A stretch of 64,000 nt of DNA from contig NC_092094.1 of assembly GCF_045679555.1 (NCBI RefSeq), positions 16,010,612 through 16,074,611 of the forward strand, in the 5' to 3' direction. The notes beneath the pieces were generated by a model that was not told the origin of the DNA, made no database searches, and saw only the letters and a program-made list of their open reading frames with translations. The DNA comes from Salvelinus alpinus (lineage: Eukaryota; Chordata; Actinopteri; Salmoniformes; Salmonidae). The translations under genes and the position numbers were made by a program. The first letter of the stretch is position 1. Every line of letters begins with the position of its first letter. This document shows, in pieces, positions 1 through 10,600 of this stretch.

Positions 1-1268
1 CAGGAAGCATTCACACCCCTTGACTATTTGCACATTTTGAAGTGACAGCCTGAATTTCAATTTCAAATCCCCAAAATGTCAGTGGAATTGTTTTTATTAC
101 ATTTTTTACAAATGAATACAAATCTGAAATGTTTCGAGTCAATAAGTATTCGACCCTTTTGTTCTTGCAAGCATAAATAAATTCAGGTGTAACATTTTGC
201 TTAACTTACAAATTGCATGGGCTCATTCTGTGCAATAAGTGTTTAACATGATTTTTGAATTACTACCTCATCTCTATACCCCACACATACAGATAATTGT
301 AAGGTCCCTCAAACGAGCAGTGAATTTCAAACAGATTCAACCAGAGCGGTTTTCCAATGCCTCGCAAAGGTCACCTTTTGGTAGATGGGTAAATATAAAA
401 AAAGCAGACATTGAATAGCTCTTTGAGCATGGTGAAGTAATTAATTACACTTTGGATGGTGTATCAATACACCCAGTCACTACAAAGATACAGGTGTCCT
501 TCCTAACTCAGTTGCCGGAGAGGAAGGAAACCACTCAGTGACTAAAACAGTTAGAGTTTATTGGCTGTGATAGAAGAAAACTGAGGATGGATCAACTACA
601 TTGTAGTTACACCACATTATTAACCTAATTGACAAAGTGAAAAGAAGGAAGTCTGCACATGTTTGGGGCATATCCAACACATCACTGAGTACCACTTCAT
701 ATTTTCAAGCATGGTGGTGGCTGCATCATGTTATAGGTAGGGAGTGTTTTAGGATAAAAGGAAACAAAATAAAGCTAAGCACATGCAAAAATCATAGAGG
801 AAAACCTGGTTCAGTCTGCTTTCCAACAGACACTGGGAGACAAATTCACCTTTCAGCAAGACAACAACCTAAAACGCAAGACCAAGTATACACTGGAGTT
901 GCTTACCAAGACGACACTGAATGTGCCGGAGTGGCCTAGTTACAGTTGACTAAAATCGTCTTGAAAATCTATGGCAAGACTTGAAAATGGCTGTTTAGCA
1001 ACAATCAACGTGACATAACTTGAAGACTCACAGCTGTAATCTCTGCCAAAGGTGATTCTAACATGTATTGACTCAGGGGTGTGAATACTTATGTAAATGA
1101 GATATCTGTATTTCATTTTCAATAAATTAACAAAACATTATTATTATATTTTTTTAAGTGTTTTAACTTTGTCATTATGAAAAAAAATCTATTTAATAAA
1201 TTTTTAATTCTGGCTGTTACAACAAAATGCAGAATAAGTCAAGGGATATGAATTACTTTCTGAATAGT
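1..1268 (+). mobile_element. Degraded Tc1-like DNA transposon
   Basis: The left end (ttgactatttgcacatttt near 22) and the right end (the complement of a similar string near 1235-1260) form imperfect terminal inverted repeats. The true left tip may lie just before the window. The interior keeps a decayed transposase trace at 637-939, with Tc1-like stretches such as HVWG and a histidine- and tryptophan-rich block, but no intact DDE core. It is a dead copy, shortened relative to the usual ~1.5 kb. Confidence 0.75.
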
Positions 1269-1847
1269 CTATATCAGACGTACACTGCCACCTGCTGATA
1301 AAGGTACAATGTTGAAATGTGTGTTAGTGAAAAGAGGAAGTAGGAAAGCAGCTATTAGATTTTGAAGCATGTCCATTCATGAGAGCCCACCAATGTCTAC
1401 CGACCATACCCCGTTCACCTCTTTACAGGTATTGTAATAAGTAGAAATGTTGCATGTTTGGTGTTCCAGTAGTTATTAGGGTGATCCAGTTCTAAGTGTA
1501 ATAAACAAATTATAACAGGAAAATTCAAGAAACAAAATAACTTTAATTTAACCAAAAAACAAAGCTTTACATGGATTGAGACAAAAAAGCAATATAATAT
1601 GATACATGTTAATTAACAAGATCACACAAGCTACATGGGTAGAGGTTTCCGTGACAGATTTTTTGCCACAACATCAGCGCCCTCTTCAATAACTAACAAA
1701 TGCCTCATTAGTAATCAACAAACGCCCGTTTGGACTACACACAAATATGACCATTCTGTGAAAAGGTGAGACTCTCACGAACATGGGCCTCACAAGACTC
1801 CTCTGAAGGTCCCCCCAGGACCAGTTAAAAAAATGAAAGGAAGTATA

Positions 1848-3164
1848 TACAGTCGTGGCCAAAAGTTTTGAGAATGACAAATATTAATTTTCAAAGTCTG
1901 CTGCCTCAGTTTGCATGATGGCAATTTGCATATACTCCAGAATGTTATGAGCCCTGACACAAAAGGACCAGCTGACATCATGTCAGTGATCCTCTCGTTA
2001 ACACAGGTGTGAGTGTTGACGAGGACAAGGCTGGAGATCACTCTGTCATGCTGATTGAGTTTGAATAACAGGCTGGAAGCTTCAAAAGGAGGGTGGTGCT
2101 TGGAATCTGTTCTTCCTCTGTCAACCATGGTTACCTGCAAGGAAACACGTGCCGTCATCATTGCTTTGCACAAAAAGGGCTTCACAGGCAAGGATATTGC
2201 TGCCCGTAAGATTGCACCTAAATCAACCATTTATCGGATCATCAAGAACTTCAAGGAGAGCGGTTCAAATGTTGTGAAGAAGGCTTCAGGGCGCCCAAGA
2301 AAGTCCAGCAAGCTCCGGGACCGTCTCCTAAAGTTGATTCAGCTGCGGGATTGGGGCACCACCAGTACAGAGCTTGCTCAGGAATGGCAACAGGCAGGTG
2401 TGAGTGCATCTGCACGCACAGTGAGGCAAATACTTTTGGAGGATGGCCTGGTGTCAAGAAGGGCAGCAAAGAAGCCACTTCTCTCCAGGAAGAACATCAG
2501 GGACAGACTGATATTCTGCAAAAGGTACAGGGATTGGACTGCTGAGAACTGGGGTAAAGTCATTTTCTCTGATGAATCCCCTTTCCGATTGTTTGGGGCA
2601 TCCGGAAAAAAGCTTGTCCGGAAAAGACAAGGTGAGCGCTACCTTCAGTCCTGTGTCATGCCAACAGTAAAGCATCCTGAGACCATTCATGTGTGGGGTT
2701 GCTTCTCAGCCAAGGGAGTGGGCTCACTCACAATTTTGACAAAACATCATTATTTTGGGTCCATGGCCAAAAAACTCCCCAGACCTTAATCCCATTGAGA
2801 ACTTGTGGTCAATCCTCAAGAGGCAGGTGGACAAACAAAACCCCACGAATTCTGACAAACTCCAAGCATTGATTATGCAAGAATGGGCTGCCATCAGTCA
2901 GGATGTGGCACAGAAGTTAATTGACAGCAATGCCAGGGCGGATTGCAGAGGTCTTGAAAAAGAAGGGTCAACACTGCAAATATTGACTCTCTGCATCAAC
3001 TTCATTTAATTGTCAATAAAAGCCTTTGACACTTATGAAATGCTTGTAATTATACTTCAGTATTCCATAGTAACATCTGACAAAAATATCTAAAGACACA
3101 AGCAGCAAACTTTGTGAAAATTAATATTTGTGTCATTCTCAAAACGTACAGTCGTGGCCAAAAG
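1848..3164 (+). mobile_element. Tc1-like transposon, internally deleted, with a flipped right tip
   Basis: The left terminal repeat starts with tacagtcgtggccaaaag at 1848. The matching right repeat runs to about 3145. Between them lies a broken transposase gene. The final ~18 bp on the right (3147-3164) read in the same direction as the left tip instead of as its complement. A TA target site is plausible at the left end. This is a common salmonid Tc1 family. Confidence 0.85.
2127..3009 (+). pseudogene. Tc1 transposase pseudogene
   Basis: The frame from 2127 to 2789 encodes the N-terminal paired-like helix-turn-helix (KGFTGKDIAARK), a GRPRKSS AT-hook-like basic stretch, and the first catalytic aspartate in FSDESPF. 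A later frame (2755-3009) holds the third catalytic block [11 protein letters not shown]. The middle block with the second catalytic aspartate is missing, which indicates an internal deletion near 2745-2765. The last ~20 codons are shifted out of frame near 2930. The product cannot be an active DDE enzyme. The start at 2127 (MVTCKE) is chosen because this family begins there. The upstream ATG at 2055 lies in the 5' untranslated part. Confidence 0.85.
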
Positions 3165-3165
3165 T

Positions 3166-4388
3166 TAACAGTTTAGTGCCAAAAATAAGGGGTTAAATAC
3201 ATGTACAAATAAAAATGTTTCCTGATCTTTCTTATACTGTAGCTCTCAGATATAGGACAGACACTTCAGAACAAACTTCCTTTAGATTTTTTTGGGGGGG
3301 ATATCTGTTGTTCCATGTAGTAAATCTGTTATTCAATGCGTTTGTATGGGCTAATAGCAGTAAAGCCAAATAAATCATTTTTTCATATATATTTTTTGAT
3401 ACTTCAAGGACTCTTAAAATTCTAACTCAAATTGCTAAATGATCCTATTACATTCTGTAAATAATTCCATATATTTTAGCAGAACCCCCCCCCCGCCTTA
3501 CACAGGGCTTAGACTGTAACAGGTGAAACGGAGTTTGACCAACAAAAAACAGAATCCATATGAAGGAAATCCGTCGCAAGTCCCAAATTAGAAAATAACA
3601 TTTGTTTCTTTCCCTGTAAGCAGTCTATGGACAAGGTATGACAGCAATCCAAGATTTAGTTTCCTTGGCACCGTTTTCAAATGGTAATATTTTTGCATTT
3701 GTGGCACAAATCCCATTCAAGTCATAGTACTTATATTAGCATCAACTAATTTACTTATAGATGATTTGGACCTGATGCACTAAAAATGCTAATTTAGGTA
3801 CCATGACTTGCAGGGGATTTGTGCTACAAATGCTAAAATGAAAGCACTTTTTACAACAGCAAGTGCTTCACAGTGACACAGCCTAATCCTCCAAAGAACA
3901 AGCAGAAGCACAGAGGCAAGGAAAAATGCCCAGATGGAAGAAACCTTGAGAGGAACCAGACTATGGCAAAAACACTAACAGAACCATATTTTAAAGCTGC
4001 CATCAGCAGTTGAAACAAAATGTACTCCTCACCCGTTTTGGTAAAAAGCTGAGGAATGGGGCTGGAAAAATGTAACTACTCAAATTCATAGAGCTATTGA
4101 TGCAAGGACTGACCAGTCATGATATAAAAATTATAGTTTAACCATGTTTTGAGGCTATATAAATGTTTACATTTACTTTGTGAACAAACATTGGAGGAAA
4201 ACAAGCTTATATGTTGGGTTCTGATGCGGTACAACAATTGAACTAAGCTCATAAGGGATTTATAAGTTATATTCTTCAAGAATCAATGGGTACATATTTA
4301 AGTCCAAAAATGGATGTAGCAACTGCAGATTGACCATTTAAAGGGTTAGTTCATCCAATCTACATGCTTGGGTGAAATTAATCTACAA
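3166..4388. other. Intergenic stretch without a recognisable gene
   Basis: No coding exon was found. It contains G and C homopolymer runs (3291-3300, 3486-3494), one fold-back repeat (listed separately) and otherwise AT-rich unique-looking DNA. Confidence 0.5.
3695..3833. repeat. Small fold-back (MITE-like) repeat
   Basis: The arm at 3695-3745 (beginning gcatttgtggcacaaatccc) is nearly complementary to the arm at 3783-3833 (ending with tttgtgctacaaatgc). The loop is about 37 bp. It has no coding capacity. This is either the core of a miniature inverted-repeat element or a simple hairpin. The family is not identified. Confidence 0.65.
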
Positions 4389-4445
4389 TGGCTGCGTTTA
4401 TACAGGCAGCCCAATTTAGTTTTGTGCACAATTACAATGCACAAT

Positions 4446-5386
4446 TACAGTGCATTCAGAAAGTATTCAGCTCCCTTGACTTTTTCCACATTTTGTTACG
4501 TTAAAGCCTTATTCTAAAATGGATTAAAAAAAGGTACATACATTTTTTCTTCAGCCACTCAGTTAAAAAGGCACGACAGCCCGCTTGGAGTTTACCAAAA
4601 GGCATCTAAAGGTCTCTGACCATGAGAAACAAGATTCTCTGGTCTGATGAAACCAAGATTGAACTCTTTGGCCTGAATGCCAAGCGTCACGTCTGGAGGA
4701 AACCTGGCACCATTCCTACGGTGAAGCATGGTGGTGGCAGCATCATACTGTGGGGATGTTTTTCAGCGGCAGGGAAGGGGAGACTAGTCAGGATTGAGGG
4801 AAGGAGGAATGGAGCAAAGTACAGAGAGATTCTTGATGAAAACCTGCTCCAGAGCACTGAGGACTTCAGACTGGTGCGAAGGTTCACCTTCCAACAGGAC
4901 AATGACCCTAAGCACACAGCCAAGACAATGCAGGAGTGGCTTCGGGACAAGTCTGAATGTCCTTGAGTGGCCCAGCCAGAGCCCGGACTTGAACCCGATC
5001 GAACATCTCTGGAGAGATCTGAAAATAGCTGTGCAGCGACTCTCCCCATCCAATCTGACAGAGCTTGAGATGATTTGCAGATAACAAATGGGAGAAACTC
5101 CCCAAATACAAGTGTGCCAAGCTTGTAGCGTCATACTCAAGAAGGCTTGAGGCTGTAATTGCTGCCAAAGGTGCTTCAAAGTACTGAGTCTGAATACTTA
5201 CATAAATGTCAAATCAATTGTATAAATTTGCAAACATTTCTAAAAACCTGTTTTTGCTTTGTCATTATGGGGTATTGTGTGTAGAATGATGAGGGAAAAA
5301 ATGTCTAATCAATTTTAGATTAAGGCTGTAATGTAATCAAATGTGGAAAAAGTCAAGGGATCGGAAAACTTACCGAATGCACTGTA
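4446..5386 (+). mobile_element. Tc1-like transposon, internally deleted
   Basis: Terminal inverted repeats begin tacagtgcattcagaaagta on the left and end with the complementary actgta at 5386. The element is about 0.94 kb, against ~1.6 kb usual for the family. The transposase remnant (4622-5084) starts inside the catalytic domain: [13 protein letters not shown] carries the first Asp, [11 protein letters not shown] the second, and [15 protein letters not shown] the third block in a different frame. The N-terminal DNA-binding domain is gone, so the copy is dead. Confidence 0.87.
4622..5084 (+). pseudogene. Tc1 transposase fragment (catalytic part only)
   Basis: Two overlapping frames (4622-4966 and one resuming near 4930-5084) together cover the DDE catalytic domain. 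The motifs [16 protein letters not shown] and [12 protein letters not shown] are visible. A frameshift separates the second and third catalytic blocks near 4960, and the DNA-binding domain is absent. Confidence 0.85.
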
Positions 5387-5455
5387 TTGGCAAAAGATCT
5401 GATCGGTCAAAAAACTCATGTGGCAAAAGATCAGAATTGGGATGTAAACGCAGCC

Positions 5456-6854
5456 TTTGAGTTGTTTATGTAGGCCAGAGCCCTATACTATGTACATGGT
5501 TGCACGAGTTAGTGAGGTGAGGTAACTTTGACCAACTCAGAGTTCAACTCGGGATAACCGGTACCACAAAAGTTACCTTTTAGCTAGGTAAATTTCTATG
5601 GCAACGAATCCTTCAGAACTAACCTGCTCCCAGGCAGGCTAACTCAGGGCTAAAATTTTATACTGAATTGTCTGAGCTGTGAGTTGAGGAATAATAAAAA
5701 CAGATTCCCTCCCACTGCAAAGATTGAGTCCTAATCTCCTTCATTTGAAGAAGGCTGATTAAATATCTTATTAAATGTAATGTTTTTGTGTTAAATTATG
5801 TTCAAATACCTATCACATTTGAAACGTAACTCACAGTATAACTTGTGTATGACTTAAAACAAATATTTTATCGCTAGTAAAGATGTTGGTGCATTAATAA
5901 ACACACCAAAGATGGCATTACCAATAAGTAATACAATAAAGACGGCACTTCTACAAGCTTATTTCACACCACAGCCTGCTGAATTTGACAGATAACTTTT
6001 TCATTTTGAAATCGGCACAAATTTAAAATGTGGCACCGACTCGCCCATGGACTGATATTTCAGCATTGTCTCAATTAAGAGTTTGAGTAGCCATATGCGG
6101 CATGCACAGGAGTTAGCGGCAGGCAGACGAGCAATATCTAGTCAGTACGGATTAAGCCGGATCCGGAATGTGAAGCTAACTGAATCTGGCTAGCTTTAGA
6201 AAACCTTGAGTAGAATATAACTTAAATCGTTCTATACCTCTCTGTAGTGACAGCATCCACGATAATCCATTGTTTACTATTGCTACAGCTAGCTTGATTA
6301 GATAAACTAACCATTTAATTTAGAGAAATTCCAAGTGTTTACATTTTTAACTACACAACCCACTCCACACTTCGTAAGGGTGTTTTTATATATAGCTTTG
6401 AACTTCATTGTACTGCTGAAAGGTTCATTTATACCATAGAAGACTACTGATAAAGTAGCTGTTGTTTTGTTAACTTTTATTTTGAATGCTTTAAGGCCAA
6501 AGTAAATCTTTCGGTTCTTCTAGCGGAACTTGGGTCATACCGAATTGGTCCATGTATTGAAAGTAAAATCATTGATATTAGTTTACAAAGCAACTATTAC
6601 AAAACCATTCCACTTTAATTGAAAAATCACAGCAAAAATGCATGTAGTCTGGAAGAACGATAGACTGAAAGTTGATTAATGGTCATTAAGATCATTGAAA
6701 AAAAAAATACAAAGTTACATAATGGAGCTTTAAATGCCTCATGAGTAAAGCACAACCGTCGGTCTTTATCATAATCCAAAATATTTGTTTTTTTATTACA
6801 CTATTGTTTACAAACGACAATAATGTAAACAAATAATGTATAGCTTGGATGTCA
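5456..6854. other. Intergenic stretch without a recognisable gene
   Basis: No exon was supported. The 5500-5660 part (words such as aactcagagttcaactcggg) looks like a fish MITE remnant. The segment 6241-6277 resembles one end of the inverted-repeat element at 23524-23853. The rest is AT-rich. Confidence 0.45.
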
Positions 6855-7010
6855 TGGACTGGTCCTCTCAGTTGGTAGAGCATGTCTCTTGCAACACCAG
6901 GATAGTTGGTTCAATTCCTAGGACCACTCGTACGTAAAATAATGATGTACGAAGCACGCATGACTACGTCGCTGTGGATAAAAGCGTCTGGTAAATGGCA
7001 TATATACTGT
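6855..7010 (+). mobile_element. HpaI-type tRNA-derived SINE
   Basis: A tRNA-like head carries an A-box-like ctcagttggtagagcatg and a B-box-like ggttcaattcc. It is followed by the characteristic tail ggataaaagcgtctggtaaa and tggcatatata. The structure matches the HpaI SINE family known from salmonids. Confidence 0.8.
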
Positions 7011-7592
7011 TAGTCCTTGCACCTTGAACGCAGTCTATGAATTTGAGGGGTTACATTTTACTAGCCCCATCCCTCAGCTGTATGCCAAAACAAGTGACAG
7101 GGTAGCAGTTTTTCGAATCCCAGAATGTAGCTTTAATCTGTTTCTGACATTTCTGTCAAGTAGACACGTGCTTGAAAACAAGGACTGGTTCAGTATGAAG
7201 GAAGTTAAAGGGTGTTTCGCAAGCCAATTCTAAATAGCATTAACACAATGACTGGACGTCTATGGGTATCTGCTAGTTTGGCAATTCCTTAGTAGTAAGT
7301 ACTTTGATGTACCAGTGTCGTAACAGATTTGAATACGCCATCATTATTCTCAATTCACTTGTGTTGAGTCTGATCGCATAACATCAAAAAATAGTTAAAC
7401 AATAAACCTGAAAATATGGAATTGTCATATGAAATGTGCTAAAACAGCTAAAGAGATGCGTCCTTCAAGGAGACATGAACGAAAAGTGTATAATAACTAA
7501 CTGGCTGAAAGTATGTATTTTTGGAGGATTGGCACTAGGTTCTTCTCAGTTGATGATTAGAGGGAGGATCGATGAGGGCCGTCTGTCTGCAG
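7011..7592. other. Probable 3' untranslated/flanking region of tdrd12
   Basis: No other gene was seen. A minus-strand ATTAAA-type signal may be present near 7130. The small open frame at 7024-7233 shows no recognisable features. Confidence 0.35.
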
Positions 7593-7660
7593 TCAGTCAC
7601 TGCTACTGTCTGAGCTCACGTAGCAGCCTTCCTCCCCAGTGTGCCCCACAAAGCAGAGAC
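7593..7660 (-). CDS. tdrd12: Probable last coding exon of tdrd12
   Basis: This exon lies 3.65 kb beyond the previous one. It follows a ttgctggtgttccccag acceptor, and its phase (2 nt completing a Gly codon) fits the split left by the 11312 donor exactly. It encodes [20 protein letters not shown] plus Ser-Asp-stop. The acidic serine-rich end is plausible for the family. Transcript evidence is lacking, and another terminal exon is possible. Confidence 0.55.
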
Positions 7661-10600
7661 CTGGGGAACACCAGCAACAGAACAAGGTGGTCAGTCAGAA
7701 CTACACTGTATATGCAAAAGTATGTGAACACCCCTTCAAATGAGTGAATTTGGCTATTTCAGCCACACCGTTGCTGACAGGTGACTAAAATTGAGCACAC
7801 TGCCATGCAATCTCTATAGACAAACATTGGCAGTAGAATGGCCTTACTGAAGAGCTCAGTGACTTTCAACGTGGCACCGTCATAGGATGCCACATTTCCA
7901 ACAAGTCAGTACGTCAAATTTCTACCTTGCTAGAGCTTCCCCAGTCAACTGTTAGTGCAGTTATTGTGAAGTGGAGACATCTAGGAGCAACAACGGCTCA
8001 GCCGTGAATTGGTAGGCTACACAAGCTCATAGAACGGGACCACAGAGTGCTGAAGCGCGTAAAAATTGTCTGTCCTCGGTTGCAACACTTACTACTGATT
8101 TCCAAACTGCCTCTGGAAGCAACGTCAGCACAAGCCCTGTTCATCGGGAGTTTCCTGAAATGGGTTTCCATGGCCGAGCAGCCGCACACAAGCCTAAAAT
8201 CACCATGTGCAATGCCAAGCGTCGGCTGGAGTTGTGTAAACCTGGCTGGTTTATCATGATTCAGGCTAGGCACCTTACATCCAGTGAAGGGAAGTCAACG
8301 CTACAGCATATGCCAGGAGAACTCTACCTGCTCAAATGGTGTTTTTCTTTTATCCCAACACGGTTAATCCAAAACCACGCCCCGTTAATCAGAGGGCGTT
8401 CTACTACGCTTCCATTGGCTAGCTAGCATTGTCTCACTCACAGGCGATCAGAGCAGAGACAGTGACCTTCCAAGGTAAGGATGGAAAGTGTAATTTAACA
8501 CTTAGCTGCCTACCGTACTGCAGGCCTATTATCATCATGTTTGGTAACATTTGCCCATGTATTTATTTTCAGAGTTTGAATGAGTTGTAAAAATGTCTGA
8601 GACCTCTTCTGAATTCCCTCTATTGCAGGTCAGCTAAGTTAACCTAGGCTACTTAACGTTACTAGCTCGGTATTTGAAGTTGTTGTATTATCATTGGTAG
8701 TCTATTATCAGGTAAAAACATTCTTATTATTCATAATTTCGCAAATATTTATAAGCTAATCATTCAGTCGAACACGATGCTACAGCCATTGAATCTGTCT
8801 TTGAGCGTTAAGGGACGTTAATGGCTAGCTTGGGCCACGACATTATGTCATTACATTTTTTTTAAATCTTGAAAAACAAGGGAAAATGTTATTAATCAGT
8901 GGCAAATTTCGCGCCGTGATATTCACTTCCGAACTTGGAGACCTCTCAAAGAACTGTAGGATGCCCCTCTGAATAACTGGGCGTGGTTTGGCTTAACTGC
9001 GTTAGGAAAAAGACGCACCCGATTGCAGTGCCAACTGTAAAGTTTGGTGGAGGAATAATGGTCTGGGGATGTTTTTCATGGATCGCGCAAAGTCCCTCCA
9101 GTGATGGGAAATCTTAACGCTACAGCATACAATGACATTCTAGACAATTCTTTGGCAACAGTTTGGGGAAGCCCCTTTCCTGTTTCAGCATTACAATGCC
9201 CCCATGCACAAAGCGAGGTCCATGCAAAAATGGTTTGTCGAGATAAGTTCTTCCACACCTAACTGGCCAGCACAAAGCACTGACCTCAACACCATTGAGA
9301 TGAATTGGAACGCTGACTGCGAGCCAGGACTAAATCGCCCCTGCAGCAATGTTCCAACATCTAGTGGAAAGCCATCCCAGAAGAGTCGAGGCTGTTATAG
9401 CAGCAAAAGGGGGGGGGGGGGGGACCAACTCCATATTAATGCCCATGAGTTTGGAATGCGATGTTTAACGTGTCCACATACTTTGATAATGTAGTGTATT
9501 TTGTTTTCTCTATGGCTAATTTTTATTTCACCTTTATTTAACCAGGTAGGCCAGTTGAGAACAAGTTCTCATTTACAACTGCGACCTGGCCAAGTTGAAG
9601 CAAAGCAGTGCGACAAAAACAAACAAATGTATAGTTAATAACACAATAGAAAAATCTATGTACAGTGTGTGCAAATGTAGAAGAGTAGGGAGGTAAGGCA
9701 ATAAATAGGCCATAGAGGCGAAACAATTACAAATTAGCATTAACACTTGAGTGATAGATGTGCAGATGATGTCAAAGTAGAGATATTGGGGTGCAAAAGA
9801 GCAAGAGGGTAAGTAATAATATGGGGATGGGGTAGTTGGGTGTGCTATTTACAGATTGGTTGTGTACAGGTAAGCTGCTCTGACAGCTGTTGCTTAAAGT
9901 TAGAGAGGGAGATATAAGATTCCAGCATCAGTGATTGTTGCAATTCCTTCCAGTCATTGGCAGCAGAGAACTGTAAGGAAAGGCGGCCAAAGTAAGTGTT
10001 GGCTTTGGGAATGACCAGTGAAATATACAGTTGAAGTTGGAAGTTATCCCCACCTGTGGACGTCGGGCCCTCATACCACCCTCATGGAGTCTGTTTCTGA
10101 CCGTTTGAGCAGACACATGCACATTTGTGGCCTGCTGGAGGTCATTTTGCAGGGCTCTGGCAGTGCTCCTCCTTGCACAAAGGCGGAGGTAGCGGTCCTG
10201 CTGCTGGGTTGTTGCCCTCCTACGGCCTCCTCCACGTCTCCTGATGTACTGGCCTGTCTCCTGGTAGCGCCTCCATGCTCTGGACACTACGCTGACAGAC
10301 ACAGCAAACCTTCTTGCCACAGCTCGCATTGATGTGCCATCCTGGATGAGCTGCACTACCTGAGCCACTTGTGTGGGTTGTAGACTCCGTCTCATGCTAC
10401 CACTAGAGTGAAAGCACCGCCAGCATTCAAAAGTGACCAAAACATCAGCCAGGAAGCATAGGAACTGAGAAGTGGTCTGTGGTCACCACCTGCAGAATCA
10501 CTCCTTTATTGGGGGTGTCTTGCTAATTGCCTATAATTTCCACCTTTTGTCTATTCCATTTGCACAACAGCATGTGAAATTTATTGTCAATCAGTGTTGC

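Larger units (their letters stand above)
4389..5455. repeat. MITE split by a Tc1 insertion
   Basis: The outer ends are complementary: tggctgcgtttatacaggca at 4389 and the string gggatgtaaacgcagcc ending at 5455. Both ends also carry the element-internal words caatt and gatcagaattggg. The Tc1 copy at 4446-5386 sits inside, so the MITE inserted first and the Tc1 later. Confidence 0.65.

Noticed and set aside
7024-7233. 69-codon plus-strand frame as a small gene
   Set aside because: It has no recognisable motif, no splice or promoter context and an unremarkable length for chance in AT-rich DNA.
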